Shown: positions 8,200 to 16,652, counted from the stretch's first letter. The stretch: DNA of 64,000 nt from Heliomarina sp018223035 (GCA_018223035.1 JAAEZD010000003.1:62001-126000), one strand, 5' to 3'. Translations and numbers: made by a program. Notes: generated from the sequence alone by a model not told the origin.

Positions 8200-8386
8200 C
8201 CCAAGCGGAACAGCATAGTTGTCGGTCACATCAAGCACTGCGGTCGCAATCCCAGGCGTATAGGTACCAAAAAGCTTGGACCTCTTCGCGTGTTACGCCG
8301 GTCGCAGTTACGGACCAGCCCTCCTAAACAAGGGTCGCCGCGACTCCAATGGCGCGAGAACCGCCGATAACGGCTACCAACTTCAT
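8200..8386 (-). pseudogene. Short-chain dehydrogenase remnant (N-terminal part)
   Basis: Reading leftward from ATG 8386, immediately after the kinase stop (TGAATG), the sequence begins MKLVAVIGGSRAIGVAATLV, a Rossmann start of SDR type (GGSRxIG). A TAG stop follows at once, after which the frame continues EGWSVTATGVTREEVQAF. The match then moves to another frame, TAVLDVTDNYAV, the acidic LDVTD segment of SDRs. One nonsense codon, at least one frameshift and loss of everything after about 60 codons mark it as dead. It was probably once translated together with the neighbouring sugar kinase. Confidence 0.75.
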
Positions 8387-9301
8387 TCAGCACTCCGATA
8401 AAAATTCAAGCACGGCCTCTCGACGCGGCATGGGTACGACGGCCCCATAACCCTGTGTCGACAAGGCTGCGGCGGCATTGGCATAGTTTGCAGCTTCGAA
8501 AGGGTCGTCGCCTGCAAGAATGCGTGCAAGGAATGCGCCGTCAAACGTATCACCCGCCGCCGTGGCGTCGACCGCCTTTACCCGACGACCAATGATACGG
8601 CGCCGTTCTTCTGTGGTCGCAACAAGAGTGCCCTCCTCGCCAAGGGTCAGGGCAACGGTTTCCGCGCCGAGATCAAGGTAGAAATCCGTAATTGCGTCGG
8701 GGTCATCCAGTCCTGTCAGCTGCCGCGCATCATCTAGACCGGGCAATGCTATTTCGCACATCGCCATAGCTGCATGGGTAACTGCCCGCGCGCGGGCAAT
8801 CGGCCAGAGCTTGAGCCGCAGGTTGGTATCGTAGGACACCCTCCCCCCTACAGATCTCACGATATCGATCGCTTCGAAAACCGCGTCCGCCGCCGTCTGC
8901 GAAATCGCCTGACTAATACCCGAGACATGCAGGATCTTTGCCGATTTGAGAGCAGAAACAGGTAAGTCCGTTGGTCCCATACGGGAACTGGCAGAGCCCT
9001 CACGGAAATAACTGAACTGGTGTCCGTCGGGGCCGTGGGTCACGAAATAGACACCTGTATGCGCATCTTTAACCTGCCGAACCGTCTTGGTGTCGACTCC
9101 CTCTTCGGCCCACAGATTTATGAAACTTTCCCCAAAGGTATCCGCACCGACTTGGGTCACATAACCGACGCTGGCGCCTTGCCGGGCAGCAGCGATGGCA
9201 CAGTTGGATGTGTCACCGCCATGTCCAGGCAGATAGGTGCCATCCTTCTGTTGGTTGAACTCCAGCAGCGGCTCTCCAAGACATAGTAATTCTGGTGCCA
9301 T
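8387..9301 (-). CDS. PfkB-family sugar kinase, 2-keto-3-deoxygluconate kinase-like
   Basis: This ribokinase/PfkB-fold kinase of about 304 residues probably phosphorylates a keto-deoxy sugar acid such as KDG. The N-terminal GE and GGDTSNCAIAAARQG signature binds sugar, and the C-terminal DATAAGDTFDGAF holds the catalytic base and anion hole. The ATG at 9301 is preferred over 9325 because GAGAAGG lies seven bases upstream and homologues start close to ELLCLGE. It appears intact, but it sits among remnants of an SDR gene, an RraA-like gene and a GntR gene. The specific substrate is inferred from family resemblance only. Confidence 0.85.
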   Translation of the reverse strand: MAPELLCLGEPLLEFNQQKDGTYLPGHGGDTSNCAIAAARQGASVGYVTQVGADTFGESFINLWAEEGVDTKTVRQVKDAHTGVYFVTHGPDGHQFSYFREGSASSRMGPTDLPVSALKSAKILHVSGISQAISQTAADAVFEAIDIVRSVGGRVSYDTNLRLKLWPIARARAVTHAAMAMCEIALPGLDDARQLTGLDDPDAITDFYLDLGAETVALTLGEEGTLVATTEERRRIIGRRVKAVDATAAGDTFDGAFLARILAGDDPFEAANYANAAAALSTQGYGAVVPMPRREAVLEFLSEC

Positions 9302-9505
9302 ATCGCCTTCTCTATGGTTGGCCACGCCCGAAAAGCGAAGCGCGGGTTCGTTTCTATTAATGGCGCAGGGCTGGTCTGCGATCGGAGTTTACGGTTGCTG
9401 AACCTGCGATTGCCAACGCACCCGACAGCTGAATCAGCTCTAAGCTACCGGATGAGATACGCCAGTATTTCTCAAGACCTTTCTTCGTGGATCCCGTTTC
9501 GGTGA

Positions 9506-9645
9506 TCAGCCGGCCTGCTCCGCCTCGCGCTCATCTATCTCTCGCGCCGCCTCCAGCACCGCTTCGGCATGCACGATGGGAACAAGAACACAGCCATCGA
9601 TATCCCCCACAATCAGATCACCGGGGCGCAAAATACGCTTTAGTC
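9506..9645 (-). pseudogene. RraA-like / 4-hydroxy-2-oxoadipate aldolase-like gene, C-terminal fragment
   Basis: The minus strand from about 9645 to the TGA at 9506 encodes GLKRILRPGDLIVGDIDG, then CVLVPIVHAEAVLEAAREID and a short tail. This is the end of an RraA-fold protein (HMG/CHA aldolase or dimethylmenaquinone-methyltransferase-like family), where PGD.IVGD.DGV..VP is the conserved core. No start codon or N-terminal half is found to the right. The match stops exactly where an 11-bp inverted repeat begins, so the gene was cut by a rearrangement. Confidence 0.7.
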
Positions 9646-9694
9646 CACTTTTCCAACATCCGGCATTTTGTATGCCGTCAGGTGTGGACTAAAG
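9639..9694. repeat. Nested inverted repeat at the RraA truncation point
   Basis: CTTTAGTCCAC (9639-9649) is repeated in perfect inversion at 9684-9694 (11 bp). Between them lies a second inverted pair, CGGCAT (9661-9666) and ATGCCG (9672-9677). The left arm is inside the RraA remnant, and the right arm is in the leader of the GntR remnant. This may be a deletion/inversion scar or a cruciform. Confidence 0.6.
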
Positions 9695-9749
9695 TCTCGG
9701 AGAGACGACCCGTATGAGATCCATTTCGCGGCTTAAATTTTAGAAAGAA

Positions 9750-10085
9750 ATGGTCTCCGAAGCCCTACGGAACTTGATCATCTCGGATGACTTGGACCTC
9801 GGAAGCCAACTTTCCGAAGCGCGAATCGCCTCGAAACTTCAGGTCAGCTGCCCGCCTGTACGCAAAGCGATAAACCGTCGCGAGATGGAAGGCCTGCTTG
9901 TTATCGAACCGCAGCTCGGCAGCTTTGTTTTTTTTCCCTCGATCCAATGGAACTTTCCAAACTCTGCGACGCGCAGCGCTCCCTCGAATCCGCCGCCGTT
10001 GCCGACAAAATGTTGATAAAGCACTCTCAATCCTGACGGCAAATATCGGCCAGAACGAAGCTTCGTAATGGAAATTGGCCACCGG
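9750..10085 (+). pseudogene. GntR (FadR subfamily) regulator remnant, frameshifted
   Basis: From ATG 9750 the first 65 codons give a clear GntR winged helix: LSEARIASKLQVSCPPVRKA followed by EGLLVIEPQLGSFVFFPS. The frame then breaks near a run of eight T residues (about 9929-9936). The next frame continues ELxxLCDAQRSLESAAVAD, the first helix of an FCD domain, and a third frame gives ALSILTANIGQNEAS. Two frameshifts and missing distal FCD helices mean that no functional regulator is made. It was probably the old regulator of the decayed sugar-acid locus. Confidence 0.75.
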
Positions 10086-10128
10086 CGACCCGACGTGACC
10101 AGCCTGTAACGGTTATCTTGCTCTGCTG

Positions 10129-10620
10129 TCAGAACAAGTTTCGGCTGATCGTTCTGATATGTCGGCGCATCTCACTCGCAGCGCGCGCAGGATCACGGGA
10201 TTCGATTGCGGCGTAGATGGCAGCATGTTCATCGCAATAGATAATGCGCTGCTCGGGATCAAAGGTACGGCGTTTAATCTCCACCCAGTTTTCCCGCATC
10301 CGGATCGCATTCAGAATATCGTGCAATGTCGTCAGGAAATCATTCCGGGTGCTTTCGAAAATGCGTTTATGGAACTCCCCGTCCCATGCCTCGAAGGTCC
10401 CGGATTCCATCGACGCTACCGCCAGATCATGCGCGTTTCGTATCGCCACAAGGTCGGCGGGCCGAGCGTTGGCTGCCGATACAGCGGCAGCCTTCGGCTC
10501 GACGATCATACGCACTTCCATGATGTCCCGCGGGCTTGTCCCGGCAATCCGCCGAAGGACGGTCATCAATTCCTGATCGTCATCATGTTCCGGAACGACC
10601 GCGATCTCCGGCCCGTTCAT
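10129..10620 (-). CDS. FCD-domain protein lacking a DNA-binding domain (GntR paralogue)
   Basis: This 163-residue protein consists only of the all-helical FCD ligand/metal-binding domain of FadR-type GntR regulators. Conserved features include SPRDIMEVRMIVEPKAAA, DGEFHKRIFESTRND, then HAAIYAAIESRDP and MRRHIRTISRNLF, which carry the Asp/His metal positions. No winged helix precedes it. Its ATG overlaps the stop of the upstream full-length GntR gene by ATGA, so the two are translationally coupled. Similarity along the whole FCD domain to that neighbour (for example RNLF/RNIF endings) indicates tandem duplication followed by loss of the HTH. A role as co-sensor or heterodimer partner is inference. 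Confidence 0.8.
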   Translation of the reverse strand: MNGPEIAVVPEHDDDQELMTVLRRIAGTSPRDIMEVRMIVEPKAAAVSAANARPADLVAIRNAHDLAVASMESGTFEAWDGEFHKRIFESTRNDFLTTLHDILNAIRMRENWVEIKRRTFDPEQRIIYCDEHAAIYAAIESRDPARAASEMRRHIRTISRNLF

Positions 10621-11333
10621 AGAACCTGACCAATCGGCATGTGGTCGGGTGTATCGCCACCAAAAATGTTCCGGCTGCGCACAGCCAAATGCAACTTCAT
10701 GGCTTCTGCCGCTGCTTCGGGATTTCTGGCTTTGAGCGCATCAAGGATCGACCGATGCTGCGCGATACTCTCGATTCTCCGCGCTTCGCTGAACCCATTC
10801 TTGCGAATTGCCGCCACGGTCGACCGCCGCCGAACGATACACGAAATTTCGTTCAGGTTCCTGAGCAGGTCATTCCGTGTAGCTGCAAAGATGGCTTCGT
10901 GAAACGCCATGTCCAATTTCTCGAACTTCTCCCGATCCTCCATCTCGATCGACTTTTGATGTATCTCTTCCATCGCCTCGAGCTCGCTGTCGGAACCCAT
11001 CGTCGCGGCACTGGCCGCAGCCTGAGGTTCGATTATCAGACGCATATTCATGATATCGAAGGGGCTGATTTCATTGAGACTGCGGATGATATCAGACAGA
11101 TCGCTGCTACCCAGTACGGCTGTTTCGTTGATGACGGTGCTCCGGCCGACATGCCGCGTCAGTATGCCTTGTTCGGAAAGCTCGGAGATCGCCCGGCGCA
11201 CCGTATTCCGCGCAACTCCATACTCCTGAGCCAGCTCTCTCTCGTTCGGTAATTTCTGATCTGCACCCCACTCTGCCTCTGCAATACGCGCCCGCAGCGA
11301 CTGGGTAATATCTTTGGACTTCACACGCGACAT
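10617..11333 (-). CDS. GntR-family (FadR/FCD) transcriptional regulator
   Basis: This 238-residue regulator has an N-terminal winged helix (about residues 8-72, LPNERELAQEYGVARNTVRR then LSEQGILTRHVGRSTVI) and a C-terminal FCD domain with DMAFHEAIFAATRNDLL, an HRSILDAL helix and MKLHLAVRSRNIFG. FCD regulators usually bind organic acids and release DNA. It is divergent from the large catabolic operon starting at 11586. The intervening 250 bp contain GGTTC/GAACC repeats that may be its operators. It is the likely regulator of that operon, with the FCD-only gene as its co-expressed partner. Confidence 0.92.
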   Translation of the reverse strand: MSRVKSKDITQSLRARIAEAEWGADQKLPNERELAQEYGVARNTVRRAISELSEQGILTRHVGRSTVINETAVLGSSDLSDIIRSLNEISPFDIMNMRLIIEPQAAASAATMGSDSELEAMEEIHQKSIEMEDREKFEKLDMAFHEAIFAATRNDLLRNLNEISCIVRRRSTVAAIRKNGFSEARRIESIAQHRSILDALKARNPEAAAEAMKLHLAVRSRNIFGGDTPDHMPIGQVL

Positions 11334-11348
11334 TCAGGTCCTCTTCTA

Positions 11349-11359
11349 GGTTCTGAACC
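11349..11359. promoter_or_regulatory. Candidate GntR operator in the gntR leader
   Basis: GGTTC-T-GAACC is a perfect 5-1-5 palindrome 16 bp upstream of the GntR start codon. The same GAACC half-sites recur in front of the divergent operon, which suggests autoregulation by the FCD-type regulator. Confidence 0.45.
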
Positions 11360-11543
11360 AATGGCGTGTCCGGCTCAGATTCTGGAACTTTTCAAGGCTG
11401 ATAACATTCTGGCCGACAACAGGAACAGGTACTGTCCTGACCGAAAAAGCGAAAATCGTTGCAGTCGAGTTCAAAAACTTCCTGATCCAATACTTACTAA
11501 ATTTCACCAAGGCAACAAAATAGGGTTTACAGAACAAAAATAT

Positions 11544-11567
11544 TGAACCAATAAATGGATCGGTTCA
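11544..11567. promoter_or_regulatory. Candidate GntR operator upstream of the catabolic operon
   Basis: TGAACC (11544-11549) and its inverse GGTTCA (11562-11567) are separated by 12 bp and lie just upstream of the GGGAGGAG ribosome site of the first operon gene. They share the half-site with the palindrome in the gntR leader. Bound regulator here would block transcription into the operon. Confidence 0.45.
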
Positions 11568-11585
11568 CTTTGGGAGGAGTGCCGG

Positions 11586-12452
11586 ATGAAATTCGCCACA
11601 TTTGAAATTCAATCCGAAAGGCGAGTTGGGCTTGTCGATCCTGATGGCAGTACAGTGCGCCCGTTTGACCTCACCCTTGAGGAATCCGCGCAAGGTGTGG
11701 CTGTTCTCATCGGTAGGAGCGAGATGCCCCGGCAGATGGAGCCAATCCCATTAAGCCAGGTGAAACTTTGCGCTCCTATCCCGCGTCCATCACGCAACAT
11801 CTTCTGCGTCGGCAAGAACTACCACGCGCATGCAGAGGAATTCGCCAGCAGCGGTTTCGACTCAAGCGCCGCCAATTCTGTGGTCCCAAAAGACCCGATT
11901 ATCTTCTCCAAGGTGCCGGAAACAGTTGTCGGACCGGGTGCCGAGGTGCGGCTTGACCCAAACGTATCTACCTCCATCGACTACGAGGCCGAACTTGGCG
12001 TAATTATTGGCAAAGGCGGGCGTGGCATTTCCGCTAATGAGGCGATGGGCCACGTTTGGGGCTATACCATCATCAACGATGTCACCGCACGCGATCTGCA
12101 GGGCAAATACAGCCAATGGCTGATCGGCAAGTCGCAGGACACGTTCTGCCCGATGGGACCGTGGGTCGTGACGGCAGATGAGGTTGATCTCGACTCCATG
12201 CGAGTGCGTTGCGCCATCAACGGAGAAATGCGACAGGACGCTTCCGTCAGAGATCTAATTTTCGACATCCCGACGCTGATTGAAACCATCTCGGCTGGCG
12301 TGAGCCTGAAACCGGGCGATGTCATCGCAACAGGAACACCCGAAGGCGTGGGCATCGGCTTCAAACCACCGAAGTATCTCGTGGACGGAGACCTCATCCG
12401 AGTCGAAATCGACCAGATCGGCTATCTCGAAAACCCGGTACGGGCATCATGA
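11586..12452 (+). CDS. Fumarylacetoacetate hydrolase-family protein
   Basis: This 288-residue cytosolic enzyme of the FAH superfamily cleaves C-C bonds in, hydrates or decarboxylates oxo-acids in aromatic and sugar-acid catabolism. The divalent-metal site is visible: Glu134 and Glu136 in DYEAELGVI and Asp165 in INDVTARD. GKNYHAHAEEF (about 76-86) and GKSQDTFCPMGP (about 181-192) form the substrate pocket. A strong GGGAGGAG ribosome site precedes the ATG. It is the first gene of a long operon and overlaps the next gene by ATGA. Acylpyruvase, 2-hydroxyhepta-diene-dioate isomerase or oxaloacetate-decarboxylase-like activity are all possible. Confidence 0.93.
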   Translation: MKFATFEIQSERRVGLVDPDGSTVRPFDLTLEESAQGVAVLIGRSEMPRQMEPIPLSQVKLCAPIPRPSRNIFCVGKNYHAHAEEFASSGFDSSAANSVVPKDPIIFSKVPETVVGPGAEVRLDPNVSTSIDYEAELGVIIGKGGRGISANEAMGHVWGYTIINDVTARDLQGKYSQWLIGKSQDTFCPMGPWVVTADEVDLDSMRVRCAINGEMRQDASVRDLIFDIPTLIETISAGVSLKPGDVIATGTPEGVGIGFKPPKYLVDGDLIRVEIDQIGYLENPVRAS

Positions 12453-13222
12453 ACAACCGCTTCACCCTTGTTTCGGACGATGCTGGCGACGGGGATCCAG
12501 TCGTGATGATTCACGGGTTGGGCGGATCGTCGAACACATTCGAAGCTCTGATGCCTGAGCTGACAACATACCGCTGCGTCAGACCGGACATGCCGGGGGC
12601 TGCTCGAACCGGGCTTCCGCACGCCCGGCTGACCCTCGACGTGATTGTCGATCTCGTAGCCGACTGGATTCAAGCCACCGGCTTGGAACGCTGCCACCTG
12701 CTTGGACATTCCATGGGAACACTCGTCTGTCAGAAACTGGCCGAAACCTGTTCTGAACTAGTCGCCTCGATGGTGCTCTTCGGCGCGTTGACGGAACCTC
12801 CGGATGCGGCCCGAAAGGGGCTGCTCGACCGGGCCGCTGGTGTTCGGAAGAACGGGATGGATGGGGTCGCCGATCAGATTTCCAAAGCAACACTGGCGCC
12901 CGAAACCCACCGCAATAACCCGGTCGCCGCTGCATTCGTGCGTGAATCCCTGATGCGGCAGCCGCCCGAGGGATATGCACAGAACTGCGAGGCCCTCTCC
13001 GGCGCGAAAGCAGCACTCTGGCGCAAGATCAAAACGCCGGTTCTGCTGATTACCGGAGAACATGATCCGGTCGCTCCGGTCAGCATGGCCCGGTTGCTTA
13101 ACGAAAATATCGAGGGCTCCGAAATTCGCATCGTACCAGGATGCGGCCACTGGACCCCGATTGAACGGCCAACTGATTGTGCGAACGCAACGCGAGAGTT
13201 CCTGCAACGTCACAGGATCTGA
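12449..13222 (+). CDS. Alpha/beta hydrolase, enol-lactonase/esterase type
   Basis: This 257-residue alpha/beta hydrolase has a complete catalytic triad: Ser88 in GHSMG, Asp206 in GEHDPVAP and His234 in GCGHW. The oxyanion loop HGLGGSSNTF is at residues 22-31. The overall pattern resembles 3-oxoadipate enol-lactonase (PcaD) and related lactone or ester hydrolases. It starts within the stop codon of the FAH-family gene (ATGA), so the two are translated together, which suits a lactone/ester cleavage step feeding the FAH enzyme. The exact substrate cannot be read from sequence. Confidence 0.9.
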   Translation: MNNRFTLVSDDAGDGDPVVMIHGLGGSSNTFEALMPELTTYRCVRPDMPGAARTGLPHARLTLDVIVDLVADWIQATGLERCHLLGHSMGTLVCQKLAETCSELVASMVLFGALTEPPDAARKGLLDRAAGVRKNGMDGVADQISKATLAPETHRNNPVAAAFVRESLMRQPPEGYAQNCEALSGAKAALWRKIKTPVLLITGEHDPVAPVSMARLLNENIEGSEIRIVPGCGHWTPIERPTDCANATREFLQRHRI

Positions 13223-13264
13223 CGCGCGCGACACAAGGGAGGCGGCCAGTTTTGGGAGGAACAT

Positions 13265-14575
13265 ATGGCTGAAACGGATTGGAACGGAAACAGCGAGACT
13301 GTTTTCACGAATGTGCGCGTACTCGATGCGACGGGCGAAAATCCTTATACTGGCGAAGTCGTCGTAAAAGGTAATCGTATCTCGCGCATTTCCCGAGGCG
13401 GCGCCCGGTTTGGCGGTTCTTCCTACGGGGGTGCCAAGGTAATCGACGGGATGGGCGCGACGCTGATGCCCGGCATGATCGATGCACACCTTCACCTGAG
13501 CTGGAACAACGCGCCGGGCATCGACCCGATCCAAATGATGGAACTGGAAGAACACATGCTGGTCACCATGGAAATGGCCAAGCTCGTTCTTGACGCTGGT
13601 TTCACCGCAGGCAGGGGGGCCGCCGCTGCAAAACCGCGTCTCGATGTTGTCGCCAAACGCTTTATCAACGAAGGCCGTTTTCCCGGGCCACGCTACCTGT
13701 CGGCGGGCCCCGAGATCACCACAGTCGGCGGCCTCGGCGATGCCGCGCCAAGCCACATTCCGCACGAAGGATTAAACCTTGGACTGGTTGTCTCAGGTCC
13801 GGAAGAAGTTCGCCGGACCGTCCGGACGCTGATCAAATACGGTGTCGACAGCATCAAGCTGAACCTCAGCGGTGAAGCGATCACCGGAATGGGCGCTGAA
13901 GAAACGCCCATGTCCGAGGAGGAAGTCGCAATGGCCGTGCAGGAAGCCCGCTGTCGCAACAAGACACTATCGGCCCATGCCCGTTCCTCGGGGTCGGTCA
14001 AGCAATGCATCCGCCACGGGATCACGAACATCTACCATGCTTCCTTCGCCGACGAGGAAAGCCTCGACATGCTCGAAGCAGCCAAGGACAAGCACTTTGT
14101 CGCGCCGGGCATCGTATGGCTGATCAATACCGCACGCTATGCCGAAGAATGGGGGATCAAACCCGGATCGCCGATCGCGATGGAATACGAACGCGAATTG
14201 GAGATGTGCATCGATACGATGAAAAAAATGCACCGCCGCGGCATCCGCATCTGCATCGGCGGGGATTACGGCTTTGCCTGGACCCCCCAGGGCACCAACG
14301 CCAAGGACATCGAGACCTTCGTCGATATGCTGGGCTTCAGTCCCATGGAAGCGATTCAGGCCGGCACCAAGTACGGCGGCCAGATCATGCAGATGGGAGA
14401 TGAGCTTGGCTTGATCAAGGAAGGCTACCTTGCCGATCTCATCCTCGTCGACGGAGATCCAATTTCCGACGTCCGCATCCTTCAGGATCAGAAACGCATC
14501 CTTGCGATTATGAAAGACGGCAAGTTTCACAAGGCGCCTCAGGCACAGGAACAAAGGCGTCGACTGATCGCATGA
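13265..14575 (+). CDS. Metal-dependent amidohydrolase (imidazolonepropionase-like)
   Basis: This 436-residue amidohydrolase-superfamily enzyme has the full binuclear metal set: His75 and His77 (DAHLH), bridging Lys198 (SIKLNLSG), His238 (SAHAR), His258 (YHASF) and Asp334 (GGDYG). The N- and C-terminal beta-sandwich pieces (residues 10-70; GYLADLILVDGDPI near 390) are also present. Such enzymes hydrolyse C-N or lactone bonds; relatives include Xaa-Pro dipeptidase-like and ochratoxinase-like proteins. GGGAGGAAC precedes the ATG at 13265. It overlaps livH by ATGA, so the hydrolase is probably matched to whatever the transporter imports. Confidence 0.9.
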   Translation: MAETDWNGNSETVFTNVRVLDATGENPYTGEVVVKGNRISRISRGGARFGGSSYGGAKVIDGMGATLMPGMIDAHLHLSWNNAPGIDPIQMMELEEHMLVTMEMAKLVLDAGFTAGRGAAAAKPRLDVVAKRFINEGRFPGPRYLSAGPEITTVGGLGDAAPSHIPHEGLNLGLVVSGPEEVRRTVRTLIKYGVDSIKLNLSGEAITGMGAEETPMSEEEVAMAVQEARCRNKTLSAHARSSGSVKQCIRHGITNIYHASFADEESLDMLEAAKDKHFVAPGIVWLINTARYAEEWGIKPGSPIAMEYERELEMCIDTMKKMHRRGIRICIGGDYGFAWTPQGTNAKDIETFVDMLGFSPMEAIQAGTKYGGQIMQMGDELGLIKEGYLADLILVDGDPISDVRILQDQKRILAIMKDGKFHKAPQAQEQRRRLIA

Positions 14576-15624
14576 GCGAAACCGGCAATCTCCGCGACGA
14601 CCTGTCCAGCTCGCCAAAGGGGCCAACCCGGAACCAGATCTGGTTCGGTTTCGGCATTCTTGTCGGACTGGTGCTCATATGGATGATCGTCGCACAATGG
14701 CCGGATTGGCTTGACGCGATACTTATTTCTAAAAAGGCCTTTCTCAGCGCAATTCTTAACGGGCTGACACTCGCGGGCCTCTACTTCCTCGTCGCAAGCG
14801 GCTTTACACTAATCTTCGGACTGATGCGCAATGTGAATCTCGCGCATGGTTCGCTCTACCTGCTTGGGGCCTATGTCGGATATGAGATCGCGACCCGGAC
14901 GGGCAACTGGTTTATCGGGGTCGGCGGCGCCTTTATTGCCATCGCCCTTGTGGGTCTGATCATGCAGATACTTGTGTTTCGCCGTCTAGAAGGCGACGAT
15001 CTGCGCCAGACACTGGTCAGCATCGGCATTTCCATCGTGGCAGCCGATCTCATGCTGGCTGTCTGGTCTGGCGGCACCTATCAAATTCTGACGCCCGAAT
15101 GGATAAGCGGTGCGATCAGCCTGCCTGTTGCCACGGCAGAGCGGTCGAACGGCACGCTCGTCTTCCTTAAATATCCTCTCTACCGGCTGATCGTCCTCGG
15201 GGTGGCTGTGGCAGTCGGCGTGGCGCTCTGGCTGACTCTTAACAAGACCCGCATAGGCATGATGATCCGCGCCGGTGTCGATGACCGCGAGATGCTCTCG
15301 GCCTCGGGCGTAAACGTCCACTATGTCTTTGCAGGCGTTTTCGCACTTGGCGCCGGACTGGCTGGGCTGGCAGGCGTTATCGGCGGATCTGCTCTCTCTG
15401 TCGCGCCCGGCGAAGACATCCGTTACCTGCTGGCAAGCCTTGTGGTCGTCATCGTCGGCGGCATGGGATCTATTACCGGCGCCGCGATCGGCGCACTGCT
15501 CATCGGGCTCGCGGAACAGATCGGCCTCGTATATTTCCCGACATACGGCGTCGTCCTGACCTTCGTGATCATGGTCGTTACACTGGCAATCCGCCCCGAA
15601 GGCATTATGGGGAAACGGCTGTGA
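14572..15624 (+). CDS. Branched-chain amino acid-type ABC transporter permease (LivH)
   Basis: This inner-membrane permease of 350 residues belongs to the LivH family. The diagnostic region LYFLVASGFTLIFGLMRNVNLAHGSLYLLGAY lies around residues 65-100, and the cytoplasmic coupling segment MMIRAGVDDREMLSASGVNV around 225-245. Compared with LivH of E. coli it carries an extra hydrophilic N-terminus of about 20 residues plus one more hydrophobic segment (about 24-45). It sits between the amidohydrolase (ATGA overlap) and LivM (GTGA overlap). LivHM permeases import amino acids, amides, urea or aromatic acids; the operon suggests a non-amino-acid ligand. Confidence 0.95.
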   Translation: MSETGNLRDDLSSSPKGPTRNQIWFGFGILVGLVLIWMIVAQWPDWLDAILISKKAFLSAILNGLTLAGLYFLVASGFTLIFGLMRNVNLAHGSLYLLGAYVGYEIATRTGNWFIGVGGAFIAIALVGLIMQILVFRRLEGDDLRQTLVSIGISIVAADLMLAVWSGGTYQILTPEWISGAISLPVATAERSNGTLVFLKYPLYRLIVLGVAVAVGVALWLTLNKTRIGMMIRAGVDDREMLSASGVNVHYVFAGVFALGAGLAGLAGVIGGSALSVAPGEDIRYLLASLVVVIVGGMGSITGAAIGALLIGLAEQIGLVYFPTYGVVLTFVIMVVTLAIRPEGIMGKRL

Positions 15625-16652
15625 GTTCGATCGAAACCCTTCGCGATGCAAGCCCGTCCGGGCCCGCCTTTATCCGGCATATCGGCGCGGGCAACATCAT
15701 ACTGGCCGTCCTTCTGATCATATACCCGGCCGTCGCCTCTGACTTTTTCCTGACCCAGATCGGCGGCTATACCCTGATTTTTGGGATGATCGCGCTCTCG
15801 CTGATGCTGCTGGCGGGATATGGCGGCATGGTCAGCCTCGCGCAGATCACGGTTGTCGGGGTCGCCGGGTACAGCGTCGCGATTTTCGGTGAAAATAGTT
15901 CTGACGTCATGGGTTTTGGCTGGCCATGGTGGATCTATGTTCCAGTCGCAGTTCTTTTCGCAGCCACAGCGTCTGCCCTGATCGGGCTGATCGCCGTCAG
16001 AACCGAGGGCATCTATACGATCATGATCACCCTCGCCGTTGCCACGGCGGCTTTCTACTTTGCCCAGCAAAACTATACTCTATTCAACGGCTTTCCGGGC
16101 TACGCGGGTCTACGCGCCCCCGAGGTATTCGGCGTCAACTGGCGCGATCCATTGCCCTTCTATTACCTCTGCCTTGGCACGGCTTCACTCTGCTACGCGG
16201 CAGTTCTCTATGGCGCTCAATCGACCTTTGGTCTCACGCTTCAGGCGACTCGCGACAACCAGCGCAGGATGCGCGCCATCGGCTATAACACGACAGCGCA
16301 CAAGGTCTTTGCCTGGTTTCTCTCCGGCGCGATTGCTGGGTTAGCCGGAGTGTTGCTCGTCTGGTTCCAGGGTCGTATCAGCCCCGGCACTATCGGGGTC
16401 GGCGCGGCGGTCAACATTCTCATCATCGCCGTCATCGGGGGATTGCGACATCCCATCGGGCCGTTCCTCGGCGCGATCCTTGTCGTTATGATGCAGACCT
16501 TTGCCATCGATATCGTGGGTGCGGAACGCTTCAACACCCTGATCGGCCTCGTTTTCCTGGGCGTAGTCTTTGTATCGCCTGACGGCATGCTCGGCCTCTG
16601 GGAGAAGACGAAACCCTATTTGAAACAGAACTCATTACGACCGGACTCCTGA
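15621..16652 (+). CDS. Branched-chain amino acid-type ABC transporter permease (LivM)
   Basis: This second permease subunit has 343 residues and a GTG start overlapping the livH stop. LivM features include IALSLMLLAGYGGMVSLAQ near residue 55-75, the EGIYTIMITLAVATAAFYFA helix and the coupling segment TLQATRDNQRRMRAIGYNTT (about 201-220). GSGAIAGLAGVLL-type and IAVIGGLRHPIGPFLGA helices follow. With LivH it forms the membrane channel of the importer encoded across this operon. Confidence 0.95.
   Translation: MSSIETLRDASPSGPAFIRHIGAGNIILAVLLIIYPAVASDFFLTQIGGYTLIFGMIALSLMLLAGYGGMVSLAQITVVGVAGYSVAIFGENSSDVMGFGWPWWIYVPVAVLFAATASALIGLIAVRTEGIYTIMITLAVATAAFYFAQQNYTLFNGFPGYAGLRAPEVFGVNWRDPLPFYYLCLGTASLCYAAVLYGAQSTFGLTLQATRDNQRRMRAIGYNTTAHKVFAWFLSGAIAGLAGVLLVWFQGRISPGTIGVGAAVNILIIAVIGGLRHPIGPFLGAILVVMMQTFAIDIVGAERFNTLIGLVFLGVVFVSPDGMLGLWEKTKPYLKQNSLRPDS

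Noticed and set aside
7951..8370. Short plus-strand frames between lipB and the sugar kinase
   Set aside because: They lack ribosome sites and domain similarity, and they run antisense to the SDR remnant or the lipB promoter.
9302..9505. The 204 bp between the kinase start and the RraA remnant, examined for a further coding piece
   Set aside because: Neither strand gives a recognisable protein segment; it probably contains only the kinase promoter and degraded sequence.
10159..11252. Plus-strand frames of 156-203 codons opposite the two GntR-family genes
   Set aside because: No domain pattern is visible; the minus-strand GntR/FCD sequences are well supported.
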